From assembly GCA_017745135.1 (NCBI GenBank), contig JAGIAB010000120.1, positions 1 through 5,769 of the forward strand: a stretch of DNA of 5,769 nt, read 5' to 3'. The stretch comes from Flavisolibacter sp. (GTDB taxonomy: Bacteria > Bacteroidota > Bacteroidia > Chitinophagales > Chitinophagaceae). Below, in pieces: positions 1 to 5,540 of this stretch. The first letter of the stretch is position 1. Each line of letters begins with the position of its first letter. The notes beneath the pieces are model-generated. The model was not told where the DNA came from. It saw only the letters and a program-made list of their open reading frames with translations, and made no database searches. The position numbers and the translations under genes were made by a program.

Positions 1-30
1 GAGACAGTAAAGAACCTTTGTCTTTTTCAT
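1..30 (-). CDS. Response regulator, N-terminus only (cut by window edge)
   Basis: An ATG on the minus strand at 30 opens a frame that reads MKKTKVLYCL up to the window edge. This fits the first beta strand of a receiver domain, where a basic start is followed by a hydrophobic KVLLV-like strand just before the acidic pocket. It starts 30 bp after the stop codon of the sensor kinase on the same strand, the usual place for a cognate regulator. Only ten residues are visible, so neither the phospho-acceptor aspartate nor the output domain can be checked. An OmpR-type winged-helix output is guessed from what usually accompanies this kinase type. The identification rests mainly on position. Confidence 0.55.
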   Translation of the reverse strand, partial: MKKTKVLYCL

Positions 31-34
31 AAAA

Positions 35-42
35 CAAAAATA
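35..42 (-). promoter_or_regulatory. TAnnTTTG-like element before the response regulator
   Basis: The minus strand reads TATTTTTG, an exact match to the Bacteroidota -7 consensus TAnnTTTG, ending 4 nt before the regulator's ATG. No -33 TTG is seen at the right distance. It could be a leaderless internal promoter. It could also simply be the AT-rich translation start region that replaces a Shine-Dalgarno in this phylum. Confidence 0.22.
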
Positions 43-60
43 ATATGGAAACGTCCGGCT

Positions 61-1470
61 TCAGGATTTATGTTTCGGTAAACTGATGACGAACTTACTG
101 CCATCACCCCGAATGGACTCCACGTGGATTTTTCCATTGTGCTTATTGACTACTTGAGCAACATAACTTAACCCCAAACCATACCCTTTTGCATTATGCA
201 AATCACCAGTAGGCACCCTAAAGAATTTTTCGAAGATCCTTGCTTTGTATTCGTCCGGAATCCCGATGCCCGAATCTTGTATGATAAGGTCAACGGTGCT
301 ATCATTCCCCTTCATTTTCACATCAATTTTAGGAGCATCGCTGCTGTACTTTAGCGCATTGTCCAATAGATTGAAGACAACGCTAACCAGATGAAGCCTG
401 TCACCTTCAAGAACAGTATCTCCCTCAGAACTTACATTGACCTGGGCATGATGTTTCTCAAATTGAAGACGCAGGGAAGAAGTGACCTCCTCTACCAGGT
501 CCTTCATGTCGAGAACTTCGTACTGTAAATCAATTTCTTTCTTCTCGAACATGGAAAGTTTTAAGACCTTATCAACGAGAAGTGAAAGACGCTGCAACTC
601 GTTTGAAGAAATGTCGAGATATTCTTTCGTGCGTTCCCTATCAAGACTTGCGTTGAAATTGCGCAAAGCTTCGATGGCCACACTCACGGTTGCAATAGGT
701 GTTTTCAACTCGTGGGTAATATTGCTGATAAATTCATTCTTAATATGGGCCAGCCTGTTTTGCCGCAACAGGTTACGATATAAAAGCGTGAAAGAAAGAG
801 CAGTAAAAGCTACAAGAAAAACAGAGAATAGTATTGGAATGGAGATGCGTTTAAAGATAAAAGCGTTTTTATTGTGAATCAACAACCTGTATGTAACAGG
901 ATTGCGAAAGCCCAGGGTTACTTCGTTAAAAACCGGTTGTTTTGTTTCTCTTGTTTCCACCCTGTCAATTCTAAAACCAACGTCGAGATTTTGATCATCC
1001 AGATGTTTTTGATAAGCACTGTCCAATTCGGCTATTCTAATGGAATCTTGTAGTGAATCAATGTCGAAAAGAAACTGCAACATCCTGTCCCTTCGATCCC
1101 TCCTGCCCGGGAAATTCTTAAACAAAGAATCATAACTGAAGGTTTTACCGGAGCTATCTCTGACTTTATTCATTACCACATCCACCATTCCTTCAATCTT
1201 TTGTTGGGGAGTTATGCTCTCTGCTTCCGCATCCCTTCGATGATGGGGTAAGGCAGAAGTTCGCGTAGTGTCATTCAAGCGATCGAGCTTTAGTTTTGAT
1301 ATTTGAACAGAACGCACCGCCTCACGAAATGTGAAATTGGTACGCATTTCCAGCGTTCTTTCCTCTCTTTCATAAGCTTGCTTTAACCAATAAAACTGGT
1401 AGGCAGCAATGGCCGCGATCGAGAGAATCATCAGCACCGGAAGTAGCTTTATCGTTGTCCGATTATGCAT
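61..1470 (-). CDS. Membrane sensor histidine kinase, HAMP-less
   Basis: This 469-residue inner-membrane kinase senses a signal through its periplasmic part and passes phosphate to a response regulator. A first membrane segment lies at about residues 8-28, a roughly 180-residue extracytoplasmic region follows, and a second membrane segment lies at about 209-231. Only some 20 residues separate it from the H-box, so there is no HAMP domain. The HisKA motif HELKTP has the phospho-acceptor H253, and its HExxT pattern also predicts phosphatase activity. The ATPase domain has the N-box (N367 to N371), G1 box DSGIGIP (399-405), F-box near 412-418 and G2 box GYGLGL (429-434), so all catalytic boxes look intact. 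The sensor region has no cysteine and is rich in Arg/Asp (around 76-80 and 120-129); its ligand is unknown. The architecture resembles Bacteroides RprX, but orthology is not shown. The likely regulator gene starts 30 bp downstream. The ATG at 1470 is chosen because the membrane segment begins almost at once. Confidence 0.95.
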   Translation of the reverse strand: MHNRTTIKLLPVLMILSIAAIAAYQFYWLKQAYEREERTLEMRTNFTFREAVRSVQISKLKLDRLNDTTRTSALPHHRRDAEAESITPQQKIEGMVDVVMNKVRDSSGKTFSYDSLFKNFPGRRDRRDRMLQFLFDIDSLQDSIRIAELDSAYQKHLDDQNLDVGFRIDRVETRETKQPVFNEVTLGFRNPVTYRLLIHNKNAFIFKRISIPILFSVFLVAFTALSFTLLYRNLLRQNRLAHIKNEFISNITHELKTPIATVSVAIEALRNFNASLDRERTKEYLDISSNELQRLSLLVDKVLKLSMFEKKEIDLQYEVLDMKDLVEEVTSSLRLQFEKHHAQVNVSSEGDTVLEGDRLHLVSVVFNLLDNALKYSSDAPKIDVKMKGNDSTVDLIIQDSGIGIPDEYKARIFEKFFRVPTGDLHNAKGYGLGLSYVAQVVNKHNGKIHVESIRGDGSKFVISLPKHKS

Positions 1471-1475
1471 TCTAA

Positions 1476-1483
1476 CAAAAATA
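1476..1483 (-). promoter_or_regulatory. Candidate promoter -7 element of the kinase operon
   Basis: TATTTTTG on the minus strand matches TAnnTTTG exactly and ends 5 nt before the kinase ATG, which would give a leaderless or nearly leaderless mRNA. No TTG is present at the expected -33 position. If it is a promoter, it would probably depend on an activator bound at the repeats at 1511-1548, which would lie about 40-78 bp upstream of the start site. Confidence 0.33.
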
Positions 1484-1510
1484 ACTTTTTACTTACCGCT
1501 TGTACCTGAT

Positions 1511-1548
1511 TTAACCATTATTAACCTAGTTTGTAACCTGCCTTAACG
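1511..1548. repeat. Helically phased TAAC direct repeats, candidate operator
   Basis: Four direct copies with a TAAC core start at 1512, 1522, 1534 and 1544, so they are spaced 10, 12 and 10 bp, about one helical turn each. They form two similar 16-bp units: TTAACC-N4-TTAACC (1511-1526) and GTAACC-N4-TTAACG (1533-1548), set 22 bp apart. Tandem half-sites on one face of the helix are typical for OmpR/PhoB-family regulators, and this array lies in the gap between the divergent kinase and GLPGLI genes. That it is the operator of the partner regulator is an inference. Confidence 0.5.
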
Positions 1549-1554
1549 GTGACT

Positions 1555-1568
1555 ACGAAATTTTTCGT
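1555..1568. promoter_or_regulatory. Palindrome ACGAAA-TT-TTTCGT upstream of the GLPGLI gene
   Basis: This is a perfect 6-bp inverted repeat with a 2-bp centre, ending 23 bp before the GLPGLI start codon. It could be a site for a dimeric regulator or part of a 5' leader. The AT-rich centre makes a chance origin possible. A second, weaker inverted repeat overlaps it (CGTTT at 1566-1570 with AAACG at 1579-1583). Confidence 0.28.
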
Positions 1569-1575
1569 TTCTTTG
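1568..1575 (+). promoter_or_regulatory. Possible -7 element of the GLPGLI gene
   Basis: TTTCTTTG differs from TAnnTTTG at one position and lies 16 nt before the start codon. No -33 TTG is found at a suitable distance. If used, the phased TAAC repeats would lie roughly 34-71 bp upstream of the start site, a normal activator position. Confidence 0.2.
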
Positions 1576-1591
1576 GTAAAACGCTTCTGAA

Positions 1592-2401
1592 ATGAAAAGA
1601 ATAGTTTTACTTCTTGCTGTTTTATGCTCATTGTTGGGCTATTCGCAAATGAAAGAAGGGCGTGTAGTTTACGAACGCACTCTCCAGTTACCCACAAGAA
1701 TCTTTGGAGACAACCCGGAAATTGCTGCACAGCTCCCAAAGGCAAGAACCGATCAATATGAATTGCTATTTGGCAATAATCAGTCGCTTTGGCAATATTT
1801 ACCGGATGCCAATAGCGAAGGCGATCCTAATACGTTTACTGCCAATGGAGGAGCGATGGTCATCCGTTTAGCCGGTGGCAGTAATGATATTACTTATTGC
1901 AATCTTGATAAAGGTACCCGTGTAGAACAAAGAGAAATTGCCGACAGGAATTATGTGGTTACGGATAGCATTGGCAAAATTGACTGGAAGTTTAGTGGGG
2001 AGTCGAAAACAATTTTGAATTACAAAGTTTTTAAAGCAACTACCCAAAGAATAGGCAGCCGAATGCAGATGACGATGGAGAATGGTGAAATGAAACGTGA
2101 ACAGGTTCCGGATACTGTTTCTATCGTGGCATGGTTTACTACCGATATACCTATTGCAGTTGGTCCAGCAACTTACCAGGGTCAATTACCAGGTTTGATT
2201 TTGGAACTCGATGAGAATAATGGCCGTACGGTATTCAGGGCAGTAGAAGTATCGCCTAAAGTAAGCGTTTCAAAAATTAAGGAACCAAAAGATGGTAAAA
2301 AGATTACGGCAGCAGAATTTGATAAAGAAAGAGACAAGATAATGGAAGAAATGAGAAGGAATAGCCCCAATGGCCAAATGAGGATACGGACCATGAACTA
2401 A
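1592..2401 (+). CDS. GLPGLI family exported protein (Porph_ging family)
   Basis: This 269-residue protein belongs to the Bacteroidota-specific GLPGLI family, whose biochemical role is not known. A Sec signal peptide with a hydrophobic core at about residues 4-16 leads to a likely cleavage after GYSQ (about 19), which places it in the periplasm or cell envelope; there is no lipobox. The family signature is seen as QGQLPGLILEL at 196-206, with Q replacing the usual first G of GLPGLI. The conserved stretch before it, VAWFTTDIP followed by GP (179-192), is present too. The start 'KEGRVVYER' (21-29) is also typical. The C-terminus (248-269) is rich in Met and Arg, as in related proteins. Length is normal for the family. 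It is divergent from a two-component kinase operon and followed at once by a terminator, so it is a single-gene unit here. The TonB-receptor-like neighbour often found after such genes is absent. Shared control with the kinase is inferred from the intergenic repeats. Confidence 0.9.
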   Translation: MKRIVLLLAVLCSLLGYSQMKEGRVVYERTLQLPTRIFGDNPEIAAQLPKARTDQYELLFGNNQSLWQYLPDANSEGDPNTFTANGGAMVIRLAGGSNDITYCNLDKGTRVEQREIADRNYVVTDSIGKIDWKFSGESKTILNYKVFKATTQRIGSRMQMTMENGEMKREQVPDTVSIVAWFTTDIPIAVGPATYQGQLPGLILELDENNGRTVFRAVEVSPKVSVSKIKEPKDGKKITAAEFDKERDKIMEEMRRNSPNGQMRIRTMN

Positions 2402-2425
2402 ACATTCTTTCAACTGATAAAAAAC

Positions 2426-2451
2426 AAAAGCACTCTTGCGAGTGCTTTTTT
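2426..2451. terminator. Bidirectional Rho-independent terminator
   Basis: A perfect 10-bp stem has arms AAAAGCACTC (2426-2435) and GAGTGCTTTT (2440-2449) around the 4-nt loop TTGC. It is followed by further T residues on the plus strand, and by a T-rich tract (TTTTGTTTTTT) on the minus strand. It lies between the convergent GLPGLI gene and fabG and can end transcription from both sides. Confidence 0.9.
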
Positions 2452-2469
2452 ATTAATTGATAAAGTGCA

Positions 2470-3225
2470 TTACATATACAAACCGCCATCAACACTAATC
2501 ACCTGGCCGGTTACATAGCTGCTTAATTCAGATGCGAGAAATAAGGTAACGTTTGCAATGTCTTCTGTTGTTCCAAATTTGCCCAAAGGAATTCCTGCCT
2601 TGTACTTATCGGCTTGCTCTCCTTCTTTCAAATAACTTGTCATATCGGTTTCTACAAAACCGGGAGCAATGGCATTGCAGCGAACATTGCGGCTGCCCAG
2701 TTCTTTTGCAACAGATTTTGTAAATCCAATGACGCCTGCTTTTGATGCTGCATAGCTTCCCTGCCCTGCATTACCCATCAATCCAATTACCGAGCTCATG
2801 TTAATGATGCTGCCGCTTTTTGCTTTCATCATAGGACGAATGACCTGCTTGGTCATATAAAATACACTATTCAAATTCACTTTGATGACATCTTCCCATT
2901 GCTCAGGGTTCATGCGTAATAAAAGATTGTCTTTTGAAATACCTGCGTTGTTCACACAAACATCTACTGTTCCAAATTCTTTTACTACCTCGTTAATGAA
3001 ACTTTCGCATTCGCTAAAATTAGCTGCATTACTTCTGTACCCTTTTGCTTTAACACCTGATGCTATTAATTTTTCCTCCAGCGCCTTTGCTTTTTCTGCA
3101 CTGCTTTCACTTACATAGGTAAAAGCAATATGTGCTCCATGCTCTGCAAACTTCAATGCTATTCCTTCGCCAATGCCCCTTGCTGCTCCTGTAATAACAG
3201 CTACTTTGTTTTCTAAAAGTTTCAT
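2470..3225 (-). CDS. fabG: 3-oxoacyl-[acyl-carrier-protein] reductase FabG
   Basis: This 251-residue classical short-chain dehydrogenase is assigned to the NADPH-dependent reduction of 3-oxoacyl-ACP to 3-hydroxyacyl-ACP in type II fatty acid synthesis in the cytosol. The nucleotide-binding motif TGAARGIG is at 12-19 and NNAG at 92-95. The catalytic tetrad is N117, S145, Y158 and K162, with YxxxK intact. The sequence MGNAGQGSYAASKAG (150-164) and APGFVETDMT (187-196) are characteristic of FabG rather than of other SDR enzymes. R130 and R179 match the positions used for acyl-carrier-protein docking in E. coli FabG. Length is normal. It lies 55 bp downstream of the GH3-family gene on the same strand with no terminator between, so co-transcription is likely, perhaps with an internal promoter. 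It is not next to other fab genes here, so a second, specialised reductase remains possible. Confidence 0.93.
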   Translation of the reverse strand: MKLLENKVAVITGAARGIGEGIALKFAEHGAHIAFTYVSESSAEKAKALEEKLIASGVKAKGYRSNAANFSECESFINEVVKEFGTVDVCVNNAGISKDNLLLRMNPEQWEDVIKVNLNSVFYMTKQVIRPMMKAKSGSIINMSSVIGLMGNAGQGSYAASKAGVIGFTKSVAKELGSRNVRCNAIAPGFVETDMTSYLKEGEQADKYKAGIPLGKFGTTEDIANVTLFLASELSSYVTGQVISVDGGLYM

Positions 3226-3251
3226 GCTAATGAGTTGGTTTGATTACGGTG

Positions 3252-3259
3252 CAAATAAA
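3252..3259 (-). promoter_or_regulatory. Possible internal promoter before fabG
   Basis: The minus strand reads TTTATTTG followed by CACC, one mismatch from TAnnTTTG, about 26 nt before the fabG ATG. The only nearby TTG (3270-3272) is 10 nt away, too close for a normal -33 element. This is weak support for separate fabG transcription. Confidence 0.25.
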
Positions 3260-3280
3260 ATGAATTTGCCAATAGTAAGC

Positions 3281-4789
3281 TTATGAAATAAAAGCGGAAA
3301 TTTCTTCGATAAATTTCCGGTCGTTGCTTAACCGTGGCACTTTATGCTGACCACCTAATTTTCCTTTACTGTTCAACCAATTACTAAAAGTGTTTTTGGG
3401 AACAGCTTTTACTACAGGCATGCTCAAAGCAATATTCTTGTGCCGTTTTGCTTCGTAATCGCTGTTGATGGTTTGTAATGCAGTATCTAATTCATAAACG
3501 AATTGCTGTAAATCCTGGGGGTCTTTTTCAAATTCGATCAGCCATTCATGTGCACCATTACCGTCTTCTGAAAAATAAACCGGTGCTGCAGTGTAATCAT
3601 TTACAATTACATTTGTTTTCTTACTCGCAGCAGCAACAGCTTTATCCGTATTATCAACAATTACTTCTTCGCCAAAAGCATTGATATAGTGTTTCAACCT
3701 TCCTGAAACTTTAATGCGGAAGGGGCTAAGAGAAGTGAACTGGATCGTATCTCCCAAAAGATATCTCCACAAGCCACCGTTAGTAGTAATCACCGGTGCA
3801 TAATTTTTCCCGATCTCCACTTCGTTCAGTTGAATAGTTTTCGGTTTCTCATTTTCGTATTCACTTACCGGCATGAATTCGAAAAAAATTCCATGATCAC
3901 ACATCAACAACATTCCCTCTTTATTAATATCATCCTGTGCTGCAAAAAATCCTTCAGAGGCATTATACATTTCAAGATAATTGATGGGCTTCCCAATCAA
4001 TTTTTCAAACTGCTCTTTATATGGAACAAAGGAAACACCACCATGCATATACAATTCAAGACTTGGCCAAACTTCTTTAATGGTTGCCTTGCCTGTGATC
4101 TCCAAAATTCTTCTTAGCAATACAATGAGCCAGGTAGGCACCCCGGCCATTGAGGTAACATTTTCATGAATGGTTGCCTGTGCTAATTTTTCAATCTTAC
4201 TTTCCCATTCGTCCATTAATGCAATGGAAAGATCGGGTGTTCGGATCCAATTGCTCCAAAAAGGAGAGTTCTGCAATACCACTGCACTCAAATCTCCATA
4301 ATGAACTTCATCATTAACACTATTAATCTGGTGACTTCCTCCTATAACCAATCCCTTGCCGGTTAACAAATCACTTTCAGGATGCGACACATAATAAAAT
4401 GCGAGCACATCCTTTGAAGCTTTGTAATGATTGTCTTTCAAACTTTCATCACTGACGGGAATAAATTTGCTTTTATCTGAAGTAGTACCGCTGCTTTTGG
4501 CAAACCAGTTAATAGGAGTATTCCATAAAACATTTTCTTCTCCCCGCATCATTCGTTCAATATAAACCTTCAGAGAATCGTAGTCTTGAATGGATACTCT
4601 GTCCTTATAATCCTGTAGCGACTGTATTTCGGAAAAATGAAAACTCCTCCCAAACTCCGTGTACTGGCCTGCAGCAATCAGGTCCTGCCAAACTGTAAAT
4701 TGTGTACTTACCGGATCATTCAACCACTGTTCAATGGACCAAATACGAAGACGAGCAAGCCTCGAAATAGTGGGACTAAGAAGTTTCAT
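3281..4789 (-). CDS. GH3-family acyl-acid amido synthetase-like protein
   Basis: This 502-residue cytosolic protein belongs to the GH3 family of the adenylate-forming (ANL) superfamily. Plant members activate auxin or jasmonate as the acyl-AMP and join it to an amino acid; the substrate of the bacterial relatives in Bacteroidota is unknown. The ATP-binding motif SSGTTSDKSKFIPV lies at 99-112. Next come YNASEG (275-280), the YLLGD motif (343-347), and the hinge-like VSGRLKHYINAFGEE (361-375). The C-terminal KLGGQHKVPRL (477-487) is also typical of the family. All main motifs are intact, and length is close to that of bacterial members. There is no signal peptide or membrane segment. The gene follows a terminator hairpin and precedes fabG by 55 bp, so it may head a two-gene unit. 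Its neighbour hints at an acyl or fatty-acid-derived substrate, but this is inference only. Confidence 0.92.
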   Translation of the reverse strand: MKLLSPTISRLARLRIWSIEQWLNDPVSTQFTVWQDLIAAGQYTEFGRSFHFSEIQSLQDYKDRVSIQDYDSLKVYIERMMRGEENVLWNTPINWFAKSSGTTSDKSKFIPVSDESLKDNHYKASKDVLAFYYVSHPESDLLTGKGLVIGGSHQINSVNDEVHYGDLSAVVLQNSPFWSNWIRTPDLSIALMDEWESKIEKLAQATIHENVTSMAGVPTWLIVLLRRILEITGKATIKEVWPSLELYMHGGVSFVPYKEQFEKLIGKPINYLEMYNASEGFFAAQDDINKEGMLLMCDHGIFFEFMPVSEYENEKPKTIQLNEVEIGKNYAPVITTNGGLWRYLLGDTIQFTSLSPFRIKVSGRLKHYINAFGEEVIVDNTDKAVAAASKKTNVIVNDYTAAPVYFSEDGNGAHEWLIEFEKDPQDLQQFVYELDTALQTINSDYEAKRHKNIALSMPVVKAVPKNTFSNWLNSKGKLGGQHKVPRLSNDRKFIEEISAFIS

Positions 4790-4796
4790 CTCGGGG

Positions 4797-4803
4797 CAAG
4801 ATA
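4797..4803 (-). promoter_or_regulatory. Possible -7 element before the GH3 gene
   Basis: The minus strand reads TATCTTG, one T short of TAnnTTTG, with 7 nt to the GH3 start codon. It runs directly on from the T-tract of the upstream terminator. No clear -33 partner was found. Confidence 0.18.
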
Positions 4804-4842
4804 AAAAGAAAGATGGTAGAATCAGGAGTCAATTCTACCATC
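4803..4842 (-). terminator. Rho-independent terminator of the cytochrome c gene
   Basis: A perfect 11-bp inverted repeat pairs GATGGTAGAAT (4812-4822) with ATTCTACCATC (4832-4842) across a 9-nt loop. On the minus strand it is followed by TTTCTTTTTAT (4801-4811). It begins 25 bp after the stop of the cytochrome gene and so should separate that gene from GH3. The stem is only moderately GC-rich, so some read-through into GH3 is possible. Confidence 0.7.
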
Positions 4843-4867
4843 CTTAAACATTAACTGAAACAAATAT

Positions 4868-5203
4868 TTATTGTGGTGTGCCTGCGTTTTTCCAGGCAAT
4901 AAAAAACTGTATGGTTGAATCAGGGAGTTTTTGACGCTTTGACGGCATATAGCCTTTGTCTGTTGGATTGAGTTGAATGCGCCTTACAATCTCGTCGATA
5001 TGTACTCTTGCAGAGTCATACGAATCCAGGTGGCCAGACCTTGCATTTCCTACGTGACAGGGAGCGCAACTGCCTGCAATAACTGACTGAACTTTGTTTG
5101 AATAAGTGATCTTAGGTGCCTTTTGAGCTTTTTTGGAAGAAGAACAAAATTGAAAAATAACAAGCGTAGCCAGGAAAAGTGCTGGTACTAAAACTTTTTT
5201 CAT
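4868..5203 (-). CDS. Monoheme cytochrome c lipoprotein
   Basis: This 111-residue envelope electron carrier has one covalently bound heme c. The N-terminus MKKVLVPALFLATLVIFQFC forms a lipoprotein signal peptide, with C20 as the lipidated residue followed by SSSKK. The heme motif CAPCH is at 46-50, giving C46 and C49 as attachment sites and H50 as one iron ligand. M86 in GYMP is the likely second ligand, as in class I cytochromes c. The form is compact and single-domain. The frame stays open upstream to a TTG at 5272, but the ATG at 5203 is chosen because it places the signal peptide at the very start. Its redox partner is unknown; no oxidase or reductase gene is near. It is probably transcribed alone, with a terminator downstream and a divergent gene upstream. 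Confidence 0.87.
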   Translation of the reverse strand: MKKVLVPALFLATLVIFQFCSSSKKAQKAPKITYSNKVQSVIAGSCAPCHVGNARSGHLDSYDSARVHIDEIVRRIQLNPTDKGYMPSKRQKLPDSTIQFFIAWKNAGTPQ

Positions 5204-5231
5204 AACAGTGGGGTATTGTTGTTTTATGGTT

Positions 5232-5239
5232 GAAAGATA
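5232..5239 (-). promoter_or_regulatory. Possible -7 element of the cytochrome c gene
   Basis: TATCTTTC on the minus strand is one mismatch from TAnnTTTG and lies 28 nt before the ATG at 5203. This spacing is sensible for a short leader. No TTG occurs at the usual -33 distance, so the call is weak. Confidence 0.25.
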
Positions 5240-5345
5240 AGAGGAATATGTAAACGTAGAAGCTGCTTGCAATGGTTGCCACGTTAAAAAACGTTTATGA
5301 ATTGAGTTTGGCGCTGATTTTTCTATAGAGTAAAAAAAGAAATGT

Positions 5346-5534
5346 ATGAATCGGGACAGAGATCAAAATAAAAAAGACCAGCAACCAACCGATCACCAGG
5401 GTAAAGAACAGGAAAGACAACGTTCCAGTGCATTTAAAGAAACTTCAAGGGGAGATGAAAAAAGTACAACCAACGTTGAAGAAGAAATAGAACTGGAGCA
5501 GGAACGTAAAGAGGCAATGACGGAGAGAGATTAA
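5346..5534 (+). CDS. Small, highly charged hydrophilic protein, unknown function
   Basis: This 62-residue protein has no signal peptide, membrane segment, Cys, Trp or Tyr. It contains 18 acidic and 13 basic residues, and the first 42 residues are Gln/Lys/Asp-rich and look disordered. The last part (about 44-60, from VEEEIELEQ on) could form a charged amphipathic helix ending in KEAMTERD. From memory, short Bacteroidota proteins with a similar acidic, Glu/Gln-rich tail ending near 'KEALTERD' are common, which supports a real gene, but no function is known. The start is the ATG at 5346, preceded by an A-rich tract (AAAAAAAGAA); another ATG at 5342 is out of frame. The gene is divergent from the cytochrome c gene across 142 bp and ends 6 bp from a convergent gene. 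The frame contains few hydrophobic residues, so a chance ORF cannot be fully excluded. Confidence 0.72.
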   Translation: MNRDRDQNKKDQQPTDHQGKEQERQRSSAFKETSRGDEKSTTNVEEEIELEQERKEAMTERD

Positions 5535-5540
5535 ACGTCA

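Noticed and set aside
482..877. 131-codon open frame on the plus strand
   Set aside because: It lies wholly antisense to the kinase catalytic region, is Ser/Arg-rich with no recognisable domain, and has no promoter; it is a shadow frame.
1500..1533. Possible promoter TTG (1500-1502) plus TAGTTTG (1527-1533) for the GLPGLI gene
   Set aside because: The second element lacks one base of TAnnTTTG, the 24-nt spacer is too long, and the site overlaps the TAAC repeats.
5204..5272. 23-residue N-terminal extension of the cytochrome c frame
   Set aside because: It would start at TTG and push the clear lipoprotein signal peptide to an internal position, so the ATG at 5203 is the better start.
5251..5297. 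ACGTT elements between the cytochrome c and small charged genes (TAAACGT at 5251, ACGTT at 5281, ACGTTTA at 5291)
   Set aside because: The outer pair forms a 7-bp inverted repeat 33 bp apart and the last two are 10 bp apart, but they are short, AT-rich and few, so chance is a sufficient explanation.
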